From Acidimicrobiia bacterium (lineage in GTDB: Bacteria > Actinomycetota > Acidimicrobiia > Acidimicrobiales > Bin134): DNA of 64,000 nucleotides. Location of the stretch: positions 1 to 64,000 of the forward strand of contig JAJDUJ010000015.1 of the NCBI GenBank assembly GCA_022826705.1, in the 5' to 3' direction. Position numbers and translations under genes: made by a program. Position 1 is the first letter of the stretch. The number at the start of each line of letters is the position of its first letter. This document shows, in pieces, positions 8,172 to 16,693 of this stretch. The notes under the pieces are model-generated. The model saw only the letters and a list, made by a program, of their open reading frames with translations, searched no databases and was not told the DNA's origin.

Positions 8172-9457
8172 GCGCACCGGAGACCACGGTGGAAACCGCC
8201 ACCGACGAGGCCGTCCGCCGCCGGGAGGACAGCGCGGTGCTTCGCATCGGCGAAGACGACGGCGAGCGCCTCGAAGCCGAATCCAACGCCAGCGACACCA
8301 GCATGATCATGAACATGGGGCCCCAGCACCCCAGCACCCACGGCGTGCTGCGGCTCATGCTGGAGATGGAGGGCGAGACGGTGATGCGCTCCAAGCCGGT
8401 CATCGGCTACCTCCACACCGGCATGGAGAAGACTGCCGAAACCCTCACCTACCTCCAAGGCCCCACCAACGTGACCCGCATGGACTATGCCGCCCCGCTG
8501 TTCAGCGAGCTGGCCTTCTCCATGGCCACCGAGGCGCTGCTGGGCTTGGAGCTTCCTCCCCGGGCCACTTGGATCAGGATGCTGATGTGCGAGTTGAACC
8601 GCATCAGCTCCCATCTGCTGTTCCAGGCCACCAACGGCATGGACATCGGTGCGGTGTCGATGATGCTCTACGGCTGGCGGGAGCGGGAAGAGGCCCTTCG
8701 CCTGCTGGAAACCATCACCGGCCTGCGGATGAACCACAACTACATCCGGCCCGGCGGGGTGGCCGCCGACCTGCCCGACGGCTGGCGCGACGAGGTGCTC
8801 ACCCTGATCGACGCCCTGCCCGCCCGGCTCAAGGAGTTCGACACCCTGCTCACCGGCCAGCCCATCTACCGGGAGCGGCTCCAGGGCGTCGGCGTTATCA
8901 ACACCGCCGAGTGCCTGGCGCTGGGGGTGACCGGGCCCATCCTCCGCTCCACCGGCTACGCCTGGGACCTGCGCCGGGACATGCCCTATCTGGCCTACGA
9001 CGAGGTGGACTTCGACGTCGTGGTGGGCACCTACGGCGACTGCTTCGACCGCTACGACATCCGGCTGAACGAGATCAGGGAATCGATCCGGATCCTGGCC
9101 CAAATCCTCGACCAGATGCCGTCGGGCGACTACCGGGTGCAGGACAAGAAAGTCACTCCGCCGCCCCGAGCCCGCATCGACGAGTCGATGGAGGCCCTCA
9201 TCCACCACTTCAAGATCTTCACCGAGGGGTTCAAGGTGCCCGCCGGTGAGGTGTACGCCGCGGTGGAGTCCCCTCGGGGCGAGCTGGGCTGCTACATGGT
9301 GTCGGACGGCTCCGCGGTGCCCTATCGCATGCACATCCGCGGCCCCAGCTTTGTGAACCTGCAAACCCTGCCCCACCTGATGCGAGGCGGCATGGTGGCC
9401 GACGCGGTGGCCATCATCTCCTCGGTCGACCCCATTATGGGGGAGGTGGACCGCTAG
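8168..9457 (+). CDS. nuoD: NADH-quinone oxidoreductase subunit D
   Basis: 429 residues. The family signature NMGPQHPSTHGVLRLMLEMEGE is at about 43-64. HTGMEKTAE, the catalytic Tyr/His quinone-site region, the ESPRGELGCYMVSDG stretch and the C-terminal DPIMGEVDR are all present. A ~40-residue acidic N-terminal extension precedes the signature. It forms the quinone-binding cavity with NuoB at the junction with the membrane arm and overlaps nuoC by 4 bp. Confidence 0.98.
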   Translation: MSAPETTVETATDEAVRRREDSAVLRIGEDDGERLEAESNASDTSMIMNMGPQHPSTHGVLRLMLEMEGETVMRSKPVIGYLHTGMEKTAETLTYLQGPTNVTRMDYAAPLFSELAFSMATEALLGLELPPRATWIRMLMCELNRISSHLLFQATNGMDIGAVSMMLYGWREREEALRLLETITGLRMNHNYIRPGGVAADLPDGWRDEVLTLIDALPARLKEFDTLLTGQPIYRERLQGVGVINTAECLALGVTGPILRSTGYAWDLRRDMPYLAYDEVDFDVVVGTYGDCFDRYDIRLNEIRESIRILAQILDQMPSGDYRVQDKKVTPPPRARIDESMEALIHHFKIFTEGFKVPAGEVYAAVESPRGELGCYMVSDGSAVPYRMHIRGPSFVNLQTLPHLMRGGMVADAVAIISSVDPIMGEVDR

Positions 9458-9459
9458 CC

Positions 9460-10080
9460 ATGGCCCGCCTCAACGCCAACAGCCTCGGGGTGGCCCAGGA
9501 GATCATCGCCCGGTATCCGGTTCCTCGCTCTGCGCTCATTCCCCTACTGCACTTGGCCCAAGAACAAGACGGCTACGTCACCGAGGACGCCATGGCTCAC
9601 ATCGCCGAGCTGGTGGGCGTGACCCCCGCCGAGGTGATGGGCACATGCAGCTTCTACGAGATGCTCAAACGGGAGCCAGTGGGCGATTACATGGTCAACA
9701 TCTGCAACGGCATCTCCTGCCACCTCCTGGGCTCATCTGATCTGATCCACCACGCCGAGGCCACCTTGGGGGTGAGGCCGGGCGGGACCACCGACGATGG
9801 CAAGATCACCCTTGAGGCCGTGGAGTGCATCGCGGCCTGCACCGAGGCTCCCTGTCTCCAGGTCAACTACCGCTACCGCAACCGGGTCACTGCCGAGGAC
9901 TTCGACCAGCTGGTGTCGGAGCTGCGGGACGACACCGCCAAGGTGGCCTCCCATGGCCAGCTGGCCAGGGTCCGCCAGCACATCGGCGACGACCGCCGGG
10001 CCGGGGTGTCACCCCCCGACGGCCAAGGCGAGCCGGCCTGGATGGCCCGCAACCCCTCCGACAACGGAGACGGCTCGTGA
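9460..10080 (+). CDS. nuoE: NADH-quinone oxidoreductase subunit E ([2Fe-2S] N1a)
   Basis: 206 residues. The thioredoxin-like 24-kDa subunit has cluster ligands in the order TCSFYEML, NICNGISCHLLG and ECIAACTEAPC. The C-terminal ~45 residues are polar and variable. The presence of NuoE, F and G shows that this is an NADH-dependent 14-subunit complex and not the 11-subunit form. It starts 2 bp after nuoD and overlaps nuoF by GTGA. Confidence 0.96.
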   Translation: MARLNANSLGVAQEIIARYPVPRSALIPLLHLAQEQDGYVTEDAMAHIAELVGVTPAEVMGTCSFYEMLKREPVGDYMVNICNGISCHLLGSSDLIHHAEATLGVRPGGTTDDGKITLEAVECIAACTEAPCLQVNYRYRNRVTAEDFDQLVSELRDDTAKVASHGQLARVRQHIGDDRRAGVSPPDGQGEPAWMARNPSDNGDGS

Positions 10081-11405
10081 GCGCGCCCGCCCCCCCAGAC
10101 CTGCGGATCATCACCTCCCGCTTCGACATCGAAGACGGCCACACCCTGGCCGGCTACGAGCGCACCGGGGGTTATGCCGGGTTGGGGCGGGCACTGGAGA
10201 TGGCCCCCGCCGACGTCCACAGCGAGGTTCGCACCGCCAGCCTGCTGGGCCGGGGCGGCGCCGGGTTCCCCGCTGGGGTCAAGTGGGGGTTCTGCCCGCC
10301 GGGGGTGTGGCCCCGCTATCTGGTGGTAAACGGCGACGAGTCCGAGCCCGGCACCTACAAAGACCGACTGCTCATGGAGCGCGATCCCCACCAGCTCATC
10401 GAGGGCTGCCTGATCGCCTGCTACGCCCTCGGTCTGTCGCAGTGTTTCTTATATGTGCGGGGCGAGATGGCCCACGCCCAAGAGCGGCTGGCCGCCGCCC
10501 TCAACGAGGCCTATGAGGCCGGCTTCGTGGGCCGCAGTGTGCTTGGGGCTCCCGATTTCTCGGTGGACATCACCCTCCATTGGGGGGCCGGGGCCTACAT
10601 CGTGGGAGAGGAGACCGCCCTCATCGAGAGCCTGGAGGGCAACCGGGGGATGCCCCGGCTGAAGCCGCCCTATTTCCCGGCATCCATCGGTCTGTACGGC
10701 AAGCCCACCATCGTCAACAACGTAGAAACCCTGGCCAACCTGCCGTGGATCGTGTCGAACGGCGGGGAGGCCTTCGCTGCCATGGGGGCCGACAATTCCA
10801 CCGGCACCCGGGTGTTCGCGGTATCGGGCCACGTGGCCTCGCCCGGGGTGTTCGAGGTTCCCTTCGGCACCACCACTTTCCGCGACATCATCTTCGACCC
10901 CCGCTACGCCGGCGGCATGCGCCCCGGCCGCACCCTCAAGACCTTCATCCCCGGCGGCGCATCGGCCCCGTGGTTCTTCGAGGAGCACCTCGATCTGCCC
11001 CTGGAGAAGACCACGGTGGACCAGGCCGGCTCCATGCTGGGCTCGGGGGCCATCGTGGTTATGGACGACACCACCGACGTGGTTAAGGCCTGCCACAACG
11101 TGGTGCGGTTCTTCGCCCGGGAGTCCTGCGGCAAGTGCACCCCCTGCCGGGAGGGAACCTCCTGGCTGGAGAAGATCCTTAGCCGCCTCCTGGCCGGCCA
11201 GGGCCGCCCCCAGGATCTGGACCTGCTCATGGACGTGTGCGACAACATCAGCCCCGGCATCAACTGGCCCCCCCGCCAGACCACCATTTGCCCGCTGGGT
11301 CCGTCGGCCGTGTCGCCCATCGCCTCGGCTTTGGAGCGGTTCCGCGCCGAGTTCGAGGCCTACCTGCCTGCCACTGCGGTGACCGTTACGGGGGTGGCGT
11401 CGTGA
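10077..11405 (+). CDS. nuoF: NADH-quinone oxidoreductase subunit F (FMN and NADH site)
   Basis: 442 residues starting at GTG 10077, which overlaps the nuoE stop (GTGA); the open frame extends further upstream inside nuoE but is not used. The glycine-rich NADH/FMN region GRGGAGFPAGVKWGF, the FMN loop VNGDESEPGTYKDR, GAGAYIVGEETALIESLEG and the [4Fe-4S] N3 ligands in SCGKCTPCREGT plus a distal Cys (TTICPLG) are all visible. It oxidises NADH in the cytoplasm and passes electrons to NuoG and NuoE. Confidence 0.98.
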   Translation: MSAPAPPDLRIITSRFDIEDGHTLAGYERTGGYAGLGRALEMAPADVHSEVRTASLLGRGGAGFPAGVKWGFCPPGVWPRYLVVNGDESEPGTYKDRLLMERDPHQLIEGCLIACYALGLSQCFLYVRGEMAHAQERLAAALNEAYEAGFVGRSVLGAPDFSVDITLHWGAGAYIVGEETALIESLEGNRGMPRLKPPYFPASIGLYGKPTIVNNVETLANLPWIVSNGGEAFAAMGADNSTGTRVFAVSGHVASPGVFEVPFGTTTFRDIIFDPRYAGGMRPGRTLKTFIPGGASAPWFFEEHLDLPLEKTTVDQAGSMLGSGAIVVMDDTTDVVKACHNVVRFFARESCGKCTPCREGTSWLEKILSRLLAGQGRPQDLDLLMDVCDNISPGINWPPRQTTICPLGPSAVSPIASALERFRAEFEAYLPATAVTVTGVAS

Positions 11406-13945
11406 GCGAGAACGAAGTCGTGGTGAATATCACCGTCAACGGCCAGCCGGTGGAGGCCAAACCCGGTGAGTGGGTGATCGCCGCCGCCGAGCGGGCTGGG
11501 GTGTACATCCCCCACTTCTGCTACCACCCCCGCATGAACTCGGTGGGCATGTGCCGCATGTGCATCGTGGACATCGACGCCGGGCGCGGTCCCGCCCTGC
11601 AACCGTCCTGCATGGTGGAGGTGAGCGAGGGCATGGTGGTGGACACCACCTCCGAGCAAACCCGCAAGGCCCAAGACGGGGTACTGGAGTTCCTGCTGCT
11701 GAACCACCCCCTCGATTGCCCGGTGTGCGACAAAGGCGGCGAGTGCCCCCTCCAAGACCAGACCATGGCCTACGGCCCCGGCGAGAGCCGGTTTGTCGAG
11801 GAGAAGCGTCACTTCGAGAAGCCCATCCCGGTGAACGATCTGGTGTACCTGGATCGGGAGCGCTGCATCCTGTGTGACCGCTGCACCCGGTTCGCCGACG
11901 AGGTGGCCGGCGACCCGCTCATCACCTTCCAAGATCGGGGCGACCAAACCCAGGTGAACACCTTCCCCGACCTGCCCTTCTCCTCCTACTTCAGTGGTAA
12001 CACCGTGCAGATCTGCCCGGTGGGCGCCCTCACCGCGGTGCCCTATCGGTTCAAGGCCCGCCCTTGGGACCTCACCGAGGTGGAGTCCACCTATCCCAAC
12101 CCGATGGGCGACCGGGTGGTGGTGCAGGCCTCCCGCGACCAGGTGCTGCGTTATCAGGGGGTGGACAGCGACGCGGTGAACTGGGGCTGGCTAACCGACA
12201 AAGACCGATTCGCCTTTGAGGCCACCGCCAGCGAACTGCGGCTGCACACGCCGCTGGTGCGGGGCACGCCGCTGGGCCGACTCGACCCCGGCGGCTCCGA
12301 GCTGGTGGAAACCTCTTGGGGCCAAGCCCTCAGCCTGACTGCCGATGCCATCAAGGCAGCAGTGGCCGACAAGGGACCCCAGTCGGTGGCGGTGTTGGGT
12401 GGGGCCCGCCTGACCAACGAAGACCAGTACGCCTGGGCGCGGCTGGCCAAAGGAGTCATCGGCACCGACCACGTCGACGCCCAACTCGACGACGGCCTGC
12501 CGGCCGAAGGCGTGCTCAGCCTGCCTCGAGCCACCATCAACCGGGCCTGCACCCCCGGCGGCACCGTCATCCTGATGGCCCCCGACCCCAAAGAGGAGCA
12601 GGGCACTCTGTATCTGCGGCTTCGTCACGCCATCGTGAACGACGGCGTGCAGCTCATCGAGCTCACCCCCCGGGCCACCGGGCTGAGCCATCTGGCCGCA
12701 TTCCGGCTGCACCATCGCCCCGGCGAGGCCGCTGCCGTGGCTGCCGCCTTGATGGGCGGCGACATCGAAGCCGGACCCGACGGTGACATCGGCGGTACAC
12801 CCGTTTCCGCCGTGGCCGCCGCCGCGGCGGCTATCGCCGACCGGGCCGACCAGCCCCTTACCGTGGTGTTGGGTCGGCCCTCGCTGGCCGAGCCGGCCGA
12901 CTTCACCATGGATGCCGTGGCCGAGCTGGTTCGGTTTGCCAATCTGCTGAGCGCGGGCGGACGACCAGGCATCGCCTTTTTGCCCGCGCTGCAGCGGGGC
13001 AACGTGCTGGGAGCGCTCGACATGGGCTTGGCGCCCGGGCTGCTGCCGGGACGAATCACCCTGGCCGACGGCGGACCGGCGCTGGCCGAGGCGTGGGGCT
13101 CGGTGCCCTCCAACCCCGGAGCCGACGCCCGCGGCATCCTGCAAGCCGCCGCAAACGGCCAAATCGAGGTGCTGATCCTGCTGGGCGCCGATCCGCTGGG
13201 CGATTTCCCCCATCGAGAGCTGGCCGATGAAGCCCTCAGCCGGGTGGGCACCATTGTGGCCTCCGATCTGTTCTTGAATCCGTCCACCGTCCGGGCCCAC
13301 ATCGTGTTCCCCGCCGCCGGGTTCGCCGAGCGGCGGGGCACTCACACCAACCTGGAGGGGCGGATCACGGGCCAGCGCCAGATCGTCACCCCGCCAGGCA
13401 CTGCCCGGGCCGATTGGGCCATCGCCACCGAGTTGGCCCGACAACTGGGCGCCGTTTTCGGCTTCGGCGCCCCCGAGGACGTGTGGGACGAGATCACCCG
13501 GGTGGCCCCGTCGCACCGGAACCTGTCCATGGAGGCCATCGACGCATCCGACGACGGGGTGGTGGCAGCCGACAGCTCCATCGCCTTCACCCCGCCCGAA
13601 CACGCCACGCCGGTGCCCCATGTGGATGCTTATTCCCTGCGGCTGGTGTCGGCGCGGCGCATGTACGACCGGGGCACGCTGCTCCAGCACGCTCCCTCGC
13701 TGGCCGGGTTGGCCCCCACCGCTATATTGGCCGTGAACCCCTACGACTTTGACCGCGTCGGCGTTGAACCGGGTGCCGACGTGCAGGTGATCTCCAACGC
13801 GGGCGAGGTGGCCATGCCGGTGGTAGCCGACCCCGGCGTGCCCCGGGGCACCGCGGCCTTCGGCTACAACTATCCCGATCTGGATGTACGGGATCTCGTC
13901 GATCCCGATGCCATGGTTACCGATCTGAGGATCCAAACCCGATGA
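11402..13945 (+). CDS. nuoG: NADH-quinone oxidoreductase subunit G
   Basis: 847 residues from GTG 11402, overlapping the nuoF stop. An N-terminal [2Fe-2S] ferredoxin domain (HFCYHPRM, GMCRMC, QPSC) is followed by the His/Cys cluster region (HPLDCPVCDKGGECPLQD) and a [4Fe-4S] site (RCILCDRCTRF and QICPVGAL). A C-terminal molybdopterin-oxidoreductase-like fold runs from about residue 220. The additional N7 cysteine motif (CxxCxxxC) seen after the ferredoxin part in some bacteria is absent here. It is the largest hydrophilic subunit and overlaps nuoH by 4 bp. Confidence 0.97.
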   Translation: MSENEVVVNITVNGQPVEAKPGEWVIAAAERAGVYIPHFCYHPRMNSVGMCRMCIVDIDAGRGPALQPSCMVEVSEGMVVDTTSEQTRKAQDGVLEFLLLNHPLDCPVCDKGGECPLQDQTMAYGPGESRFVEEKRHFEKPIPVNDLVYLDRERCILCDRCTRFADEVAGDPLITFQDRGDQTQVNTFPDLPFSSYFSGNTVQICPVGALTAVPYRFKARPWDLTEVESTYPNPMGDRVVVQASRDQVLRYQGVDSDAVNWGWLTDKDRFAFEATASELRLHTPLVRGTPLGRLDPGGSELVETSWGQALSLTADAIKAAVADKGPQSVAVLGGARLTNEDQYAWARLAKGVIGTDHVDAQLDDGLPAEGVLSLPRATINRACTPGGTVILMAPDPKEEQGTLYLRLRHAIVNDGVQLIELTPRATGLSHLAAFRLHHRPGEAAAVAAALMGGDIEAGPDGDIGGTPVSAVAAAAAAIADRADQPLTVVLGRPSLAEPADFTMDAVAELVRFANLLSAGGRPGIAFLPALQRGNVLGALDMGLAPGLLPGRITLADGGPALAEAWGSVPSNPGADARGILQAAANGQIEVLILLGADPLGDFPHRELADEALSRVGTIVASDLFLNPSTVRAHIVFPAAGFAERRGTHTNLEGRITGQRQIVTPPGTARADWAIATELARQLGAVFGFGAPEDVWDEITRVAPSHRNLSMEAIDASDDGVVAADSSIAFTPPEHATPVPHVDAYSLRLVSARRMYDRGTLLQHAPSLAGLAPTAILAVNPYDFDRVGVEPGADVQVISNAGEVAMPVVADPGVPRGTAAFGYNYPDLDVRDLVDPDAMVTDLRIQTR

Positions 13946-15159
13946 CCGCGGCTTTGGGCCCGAGCGTATTCGGCCTCGACCCGCTGTACGACGGGGGAGT
14001 GGGCCTGGCCGAGGTTCTCATCACCCTGCTCAAGGTGGGAGTGGCCTTCGCAGTGCTGCTGGTGGCCGTGATGCTAATGATCTGGTTTGAGCGCAAGCTC
14101 ATCAGCGACATGCAGAACCGCATCGGCCCCAACCTGGCCGGGCCGTTCGGCATCTTCCAGACGCTGGCCGACGGCATCAAGCTGTTCTTCAAAGAAGACC
14201 TCATCCCCGAGCAGTCCGACCGGTTGGTCTTCAAGCTGGCCCCCTACCTGTCGCTGGTGCCCGCCTTCTTGGTGTTCGCCGTGGTCCCCGTAGGGGGCGA
14301 CTTCAGCGGTGGCAACGGCGGAATCTCCTTGTTCGGCCACGAGACTTTCCTCCAAGTGTCCGACCCGCCGGTGGGGATCCTGCTGGTGCTGGCCATGTCG
14401 TCGGTGGCCGTGTACGGAGTGATGCTGGCCGGCTGGTCGTCGGGCTCCAAATACCCGCTGCTGGCGTCGGTGCGGGCCTCGGCCCAGATGGTGTCGTATG
14501 AGGCCGCCCTGGGCCTGTCGCTGGCCGCGGTGTTGTTGAAGTCGGGCAGCTTGTCTACCAACCAGATCGTGGCCGAGCAGTCGGTGTGGAACTGGAACCT
14601 GTGGGTTACCTGGGTGGTGCCCATGGTGATCTTCTTGATCGCGGCCACCGCCGAGCTGAACCGGCCCCCGTTCGATTTAGTGGAGGCCGAGCAGGAGTTG
14701 GTGGGCGGCTTCCACACCGAATACAGCTCCATCCGGTTCGCCCTGTTCTATTTGGCCGAGTTCATGAACACCATCACCATGTCGGCCATCGTGGTGACGC
14801 TGTTCTTGGGCGGCCCCAATGGCCCCGACTTCACCACGGTGGGCTGGCTGTCGGGCCTGTTGTGGTTCTTCATAAAGCTGATGCTGTTCCTGTTCTCCTT
14901 CGTGTGGCTGCGGGCCACCCTGCCCCGCTTCCGCTACGACCAGCTCATGGACTTGGGCTGGAAGCTGCTCATCCCCCTGTCGCTGGGCTGGCTGCTGGTG
15001 CTGGCCTCCTATGACGTGGCTGGCGACCGGGGCTGGAACCGAGCCGCCGCAGTGATCGTGATGTTGGCCATCATGGCTGCGCTGGCCGGGCTGCTGGCCT
15101 TGGCCCTGCGAGCCGCCCGCCAACGCCGAGAACTCGACCCCCAAGGAGGATTCGCCTGA
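13942..15159 (+). CDS. nuoH: NADH-quinone oxidoreductase subunit H
   Basis: 405 residues and about eight to nine membrane helices. Diagnostic motifs are ERKLISDMQNRIGPNLAG, the quinone-channel stretch AATAELNRPPFDLVEAEQEL with conserved acidic residues, and GGFHTEYSS. It links the Q-module to the proton-pumping arm. Both ends overlap neighbours (ATGA at the start; TGATG at the end). Confidence 0.98.
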   Translation: MTAALGPSVFGLDPLYDGGVGLAEVLITLLKVGVAFAVLLVAVMLMIWFERKLISDMQNRIGPNLAGPFGIFQTLADGIKLFFKEDLIPEQSDRLVFKLAPYLSLVPAFLVFAVVPVGGDFSGGNGGISLFGHETFLQVSDPPVGILLVLAMSSVAVYGVMLAGWSSGSKYPLLASVRASAQMVSYEAALGLSLAAVLLKSGSLSTNQIVAEQSVWNWNLWVTWVVPMVIFLIAATAELNRPPFDLVEAEQELVGGFHTEYSSIRFALFYLAEFMNTITMSAIVVTLFLGGPNGPDFTTVGWLSGLLWFFIKLMLFLFSFVWLRATLPRFRYDQLMDLGWKLLIPLSLGWLLVLASYDVAGDRGWNRAAAVIVMLAIMAALAGLLALALRAARQRRELDPQGGFA

Positions 15160-15830
15160 TGGGATACCTCCGAGGATTCGCCGTCACTCTGCGCAAGCTG
15201 TTCAAGGGCACCGAAACGGGCCGGGTGGTCACCACTCAGTACCCCGATGAGAAGCGCCCCAAGCCCGAGCGTTTCCACGGCCGCCACGTGCTCAACCGCT
15301 ACGAGGACGGCATGGAGAAGTGCATCGGGTGCGAGCTGTGCGCTGGCGTGTGCCCAGCCCGCTGCATCTACGTGCGGGGGGCCGACAACCCGCCCGACGA
15401 TCCGGTGTCCCCCGGTGAGCGCTTCGGGTACGTGTACGAGATCAACTACCTGCGGTGTATCCACTGCGACTTGTGCGTGGAGGCCTGTCCCACCGAGGCC
15501 ATCACCGAGTCGAAGCTGTTCGAGTTCTCGTTCACCAACCGATCCGACGCCATCTACACCAAAGACGAGCTAGTGGTGGACGACGACGGCCGGCCCCAGC
15601 AGCTTCCCTGGGAACACTGGGAACCCGGTGACGATGAGCACACCTCGGCGTGGGTGCGGGCCACATCGCCGTCGGGCCAAGCCGCCTACGAGGGTCAGGT
15701 GGCCTGGTCGGGCGAACTGGGCTATGGCATCCGCTCACCGGAGCGGGGCCAGTCGGCTGAAGACGAAGCCGACGAAGCCACCGAGGACCATAGCCAGCAC
15801 CATGACGACGACCACGGAAGACACCACTGA
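15159..15830 (+). CDS. nuoI: NADH-quinone oxidoreductase subunit I (2x[4Fe-4S])
   Basis: 223 residues. Two [4Fe-4S] cluster motifs for N6a/N6b are present, CIGCELCAGVCPARC and CIHCDLCVEACP, with the usual N-terminal amphipathic region (GYLRGFAVTLRKLFKGTET). The C-terminal ~45 residues are strongly acidic and His-rich (EDEADEATEDHSQHHDDDH), a variable tail that could bind metal by chance. It overlaps nuoJ by 1 bp. Confidence 0.97.
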   Translation: MGYLRGFAVTLRKLFKGTETGRVVTTQYPDEKRPKPERFHGRHVLNRYEDGMEKCIGCELCAGVCPARCIYVRGADNPPDDPVSPGERFGYVYEINYLRCIHCDLCVEACPTEAITESKLFEFSFTNRSDAIYTKDELVVDDDGRPQQLPWEHWEPGDDEHTSAWVRATSPSGQAAYEGQVAWSGELGYGIRSPERGQSAEDEADEATEDHSQHHDDDHGRHH

Positions 15831-16384
15831 TGGAGACCGCGGTCTTCATAGTGTGCGCGGCCATAGTGTTGGCCGGGGCGCTGGGCGTGGTGTTGGCCCG
15901 CAACCCGGTACACGCCGCGTTGAGCCTGGTGGGAACCCTGTTCGGCATGGCCGTGCTGTTCTTGAACCTGGAGGCCCACTTCCTGGCCGCGGTGCAGATC
16001 ATCGTGTACGCCGGCGCCATCGTGGTGCTGTTCTTGTTCGTGATCATGCTGTTGGGTGTCGACCGGCTGGAAGACCTGTCTGTGGAGCCCATCACCGGCC
16101 AGCGCACCCTGGCCGCTTTGGTGGGCTTGGGCACCTTCGGGCTGGCGGTGGCCTTTATCTTGAGCAGCGACATCGGCGCGGTGGGCCACATCCAGGTCTT
16201 GACGCTGGACATCACCGACCAGTACTCCAATCTCCGCCAGATCGCCGACGTTTTGTTCACCGACTACGTGTACGCCTTTGAGGCCACCGCCGCCCTGCTC
16301 ACCATCTCGGTGGTGGGCGCGGTGGTCATGTCCCGCCGCATGGCCCGAAGCGACGAGGCCCAAGAGAGCGCGGGGGACGACTGA
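15830..16384 (+). CDS. nuoJ: NADH-quinone oxidoreductase subunit J
   Basis: 184 residues with five hydrophobic helices. The helix-3 region [23 protein letters not shown] contains the pi-bulge motif YAGAI typical of NuoJ/ND6. It overlaps nuoI and nuoK by 1 bp each (TGATG), as expected for tightly coupled membrane-arm subunits. Confidence 0.97.
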   Translation: METAVFIVCAAIVLAGALGVVLARNPVHAALSLVGTLFGMAVLFLNLEAHFLAAVQIIVYAGAIVVLFLFVIMLLGVDRLEDLSVEPITGQRTLAALVGLGTFGLAVAFILSSDIGAVGHIQVLTLDITDQYSNLRQIADVLFTDYVYAFEATAALLTISVVGAVVMSRRMARSDEAQESAGDD

Positions 16385-16686
16385 TGGTCACCGCCTCCTG
16401 GTATCTGATCCTGGCCGCCGCGCTGTTCACCATCGGCGCGGTGGGCCTCTTGGTGCGGCGCAACCCGCTGATCATGTTCATGTGCGTGGAGCTGATGCTC
16501 AACGCCGTAAACCTCACCTTCATCACCTTCGGGCGGGAGCTCAACGACATCGGCGGGCAGGTGTCGGTGTTCTTTGTGCTGGTGGTGGCGGCCGCCGAGG
16601 TGGTGGTGGGCTTGGCCATCGTGGTGGCCATCAACCGCCGCCGCCCCCAGGCCACCGCCGACGACCTATCGGCGCTGAGGGGATAG
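16384..16686 (+). CDS. nuoK: NADH-quinone oxidoreductase subunit K
   Basis: 100 residues and three membrane helices. The conserved Glu in [14 protein letters not shown] and a second Glu in [15 protein letters not shown] form the membrane proton path. Size and motifs match the family exactly. A 7-bp gap separates it from nuoL. Confidence 0.98.
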   Translation: MVTASWYLILAAALFTIGAVGLLVRRNPLIMFMCVELMLNAVNLTFITFGRELNDIGGQVSVFFVLVVAAAEVVVGLAIVVAINRRRPQATADDLSALRG

Positions 16687-16693
16687 CGCCGTC

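Noticed and set aside
7841-9376. 511-codon minus-strand frame across nuoC/nuoD
   Set aside because: Antisense shadow; the plus strand encodes clear NuoC and NuoD motifs, and the predicted peptide is low-complexity His/Gly/Val-rich.
12191-13936. 581-codon open frame on the minus strand across nuoG
   Set aside because: Shadow of the high-GC nuoG codon pattern; Gly/His/Gln-rich, no motifs, fully antisense to a certain gene.
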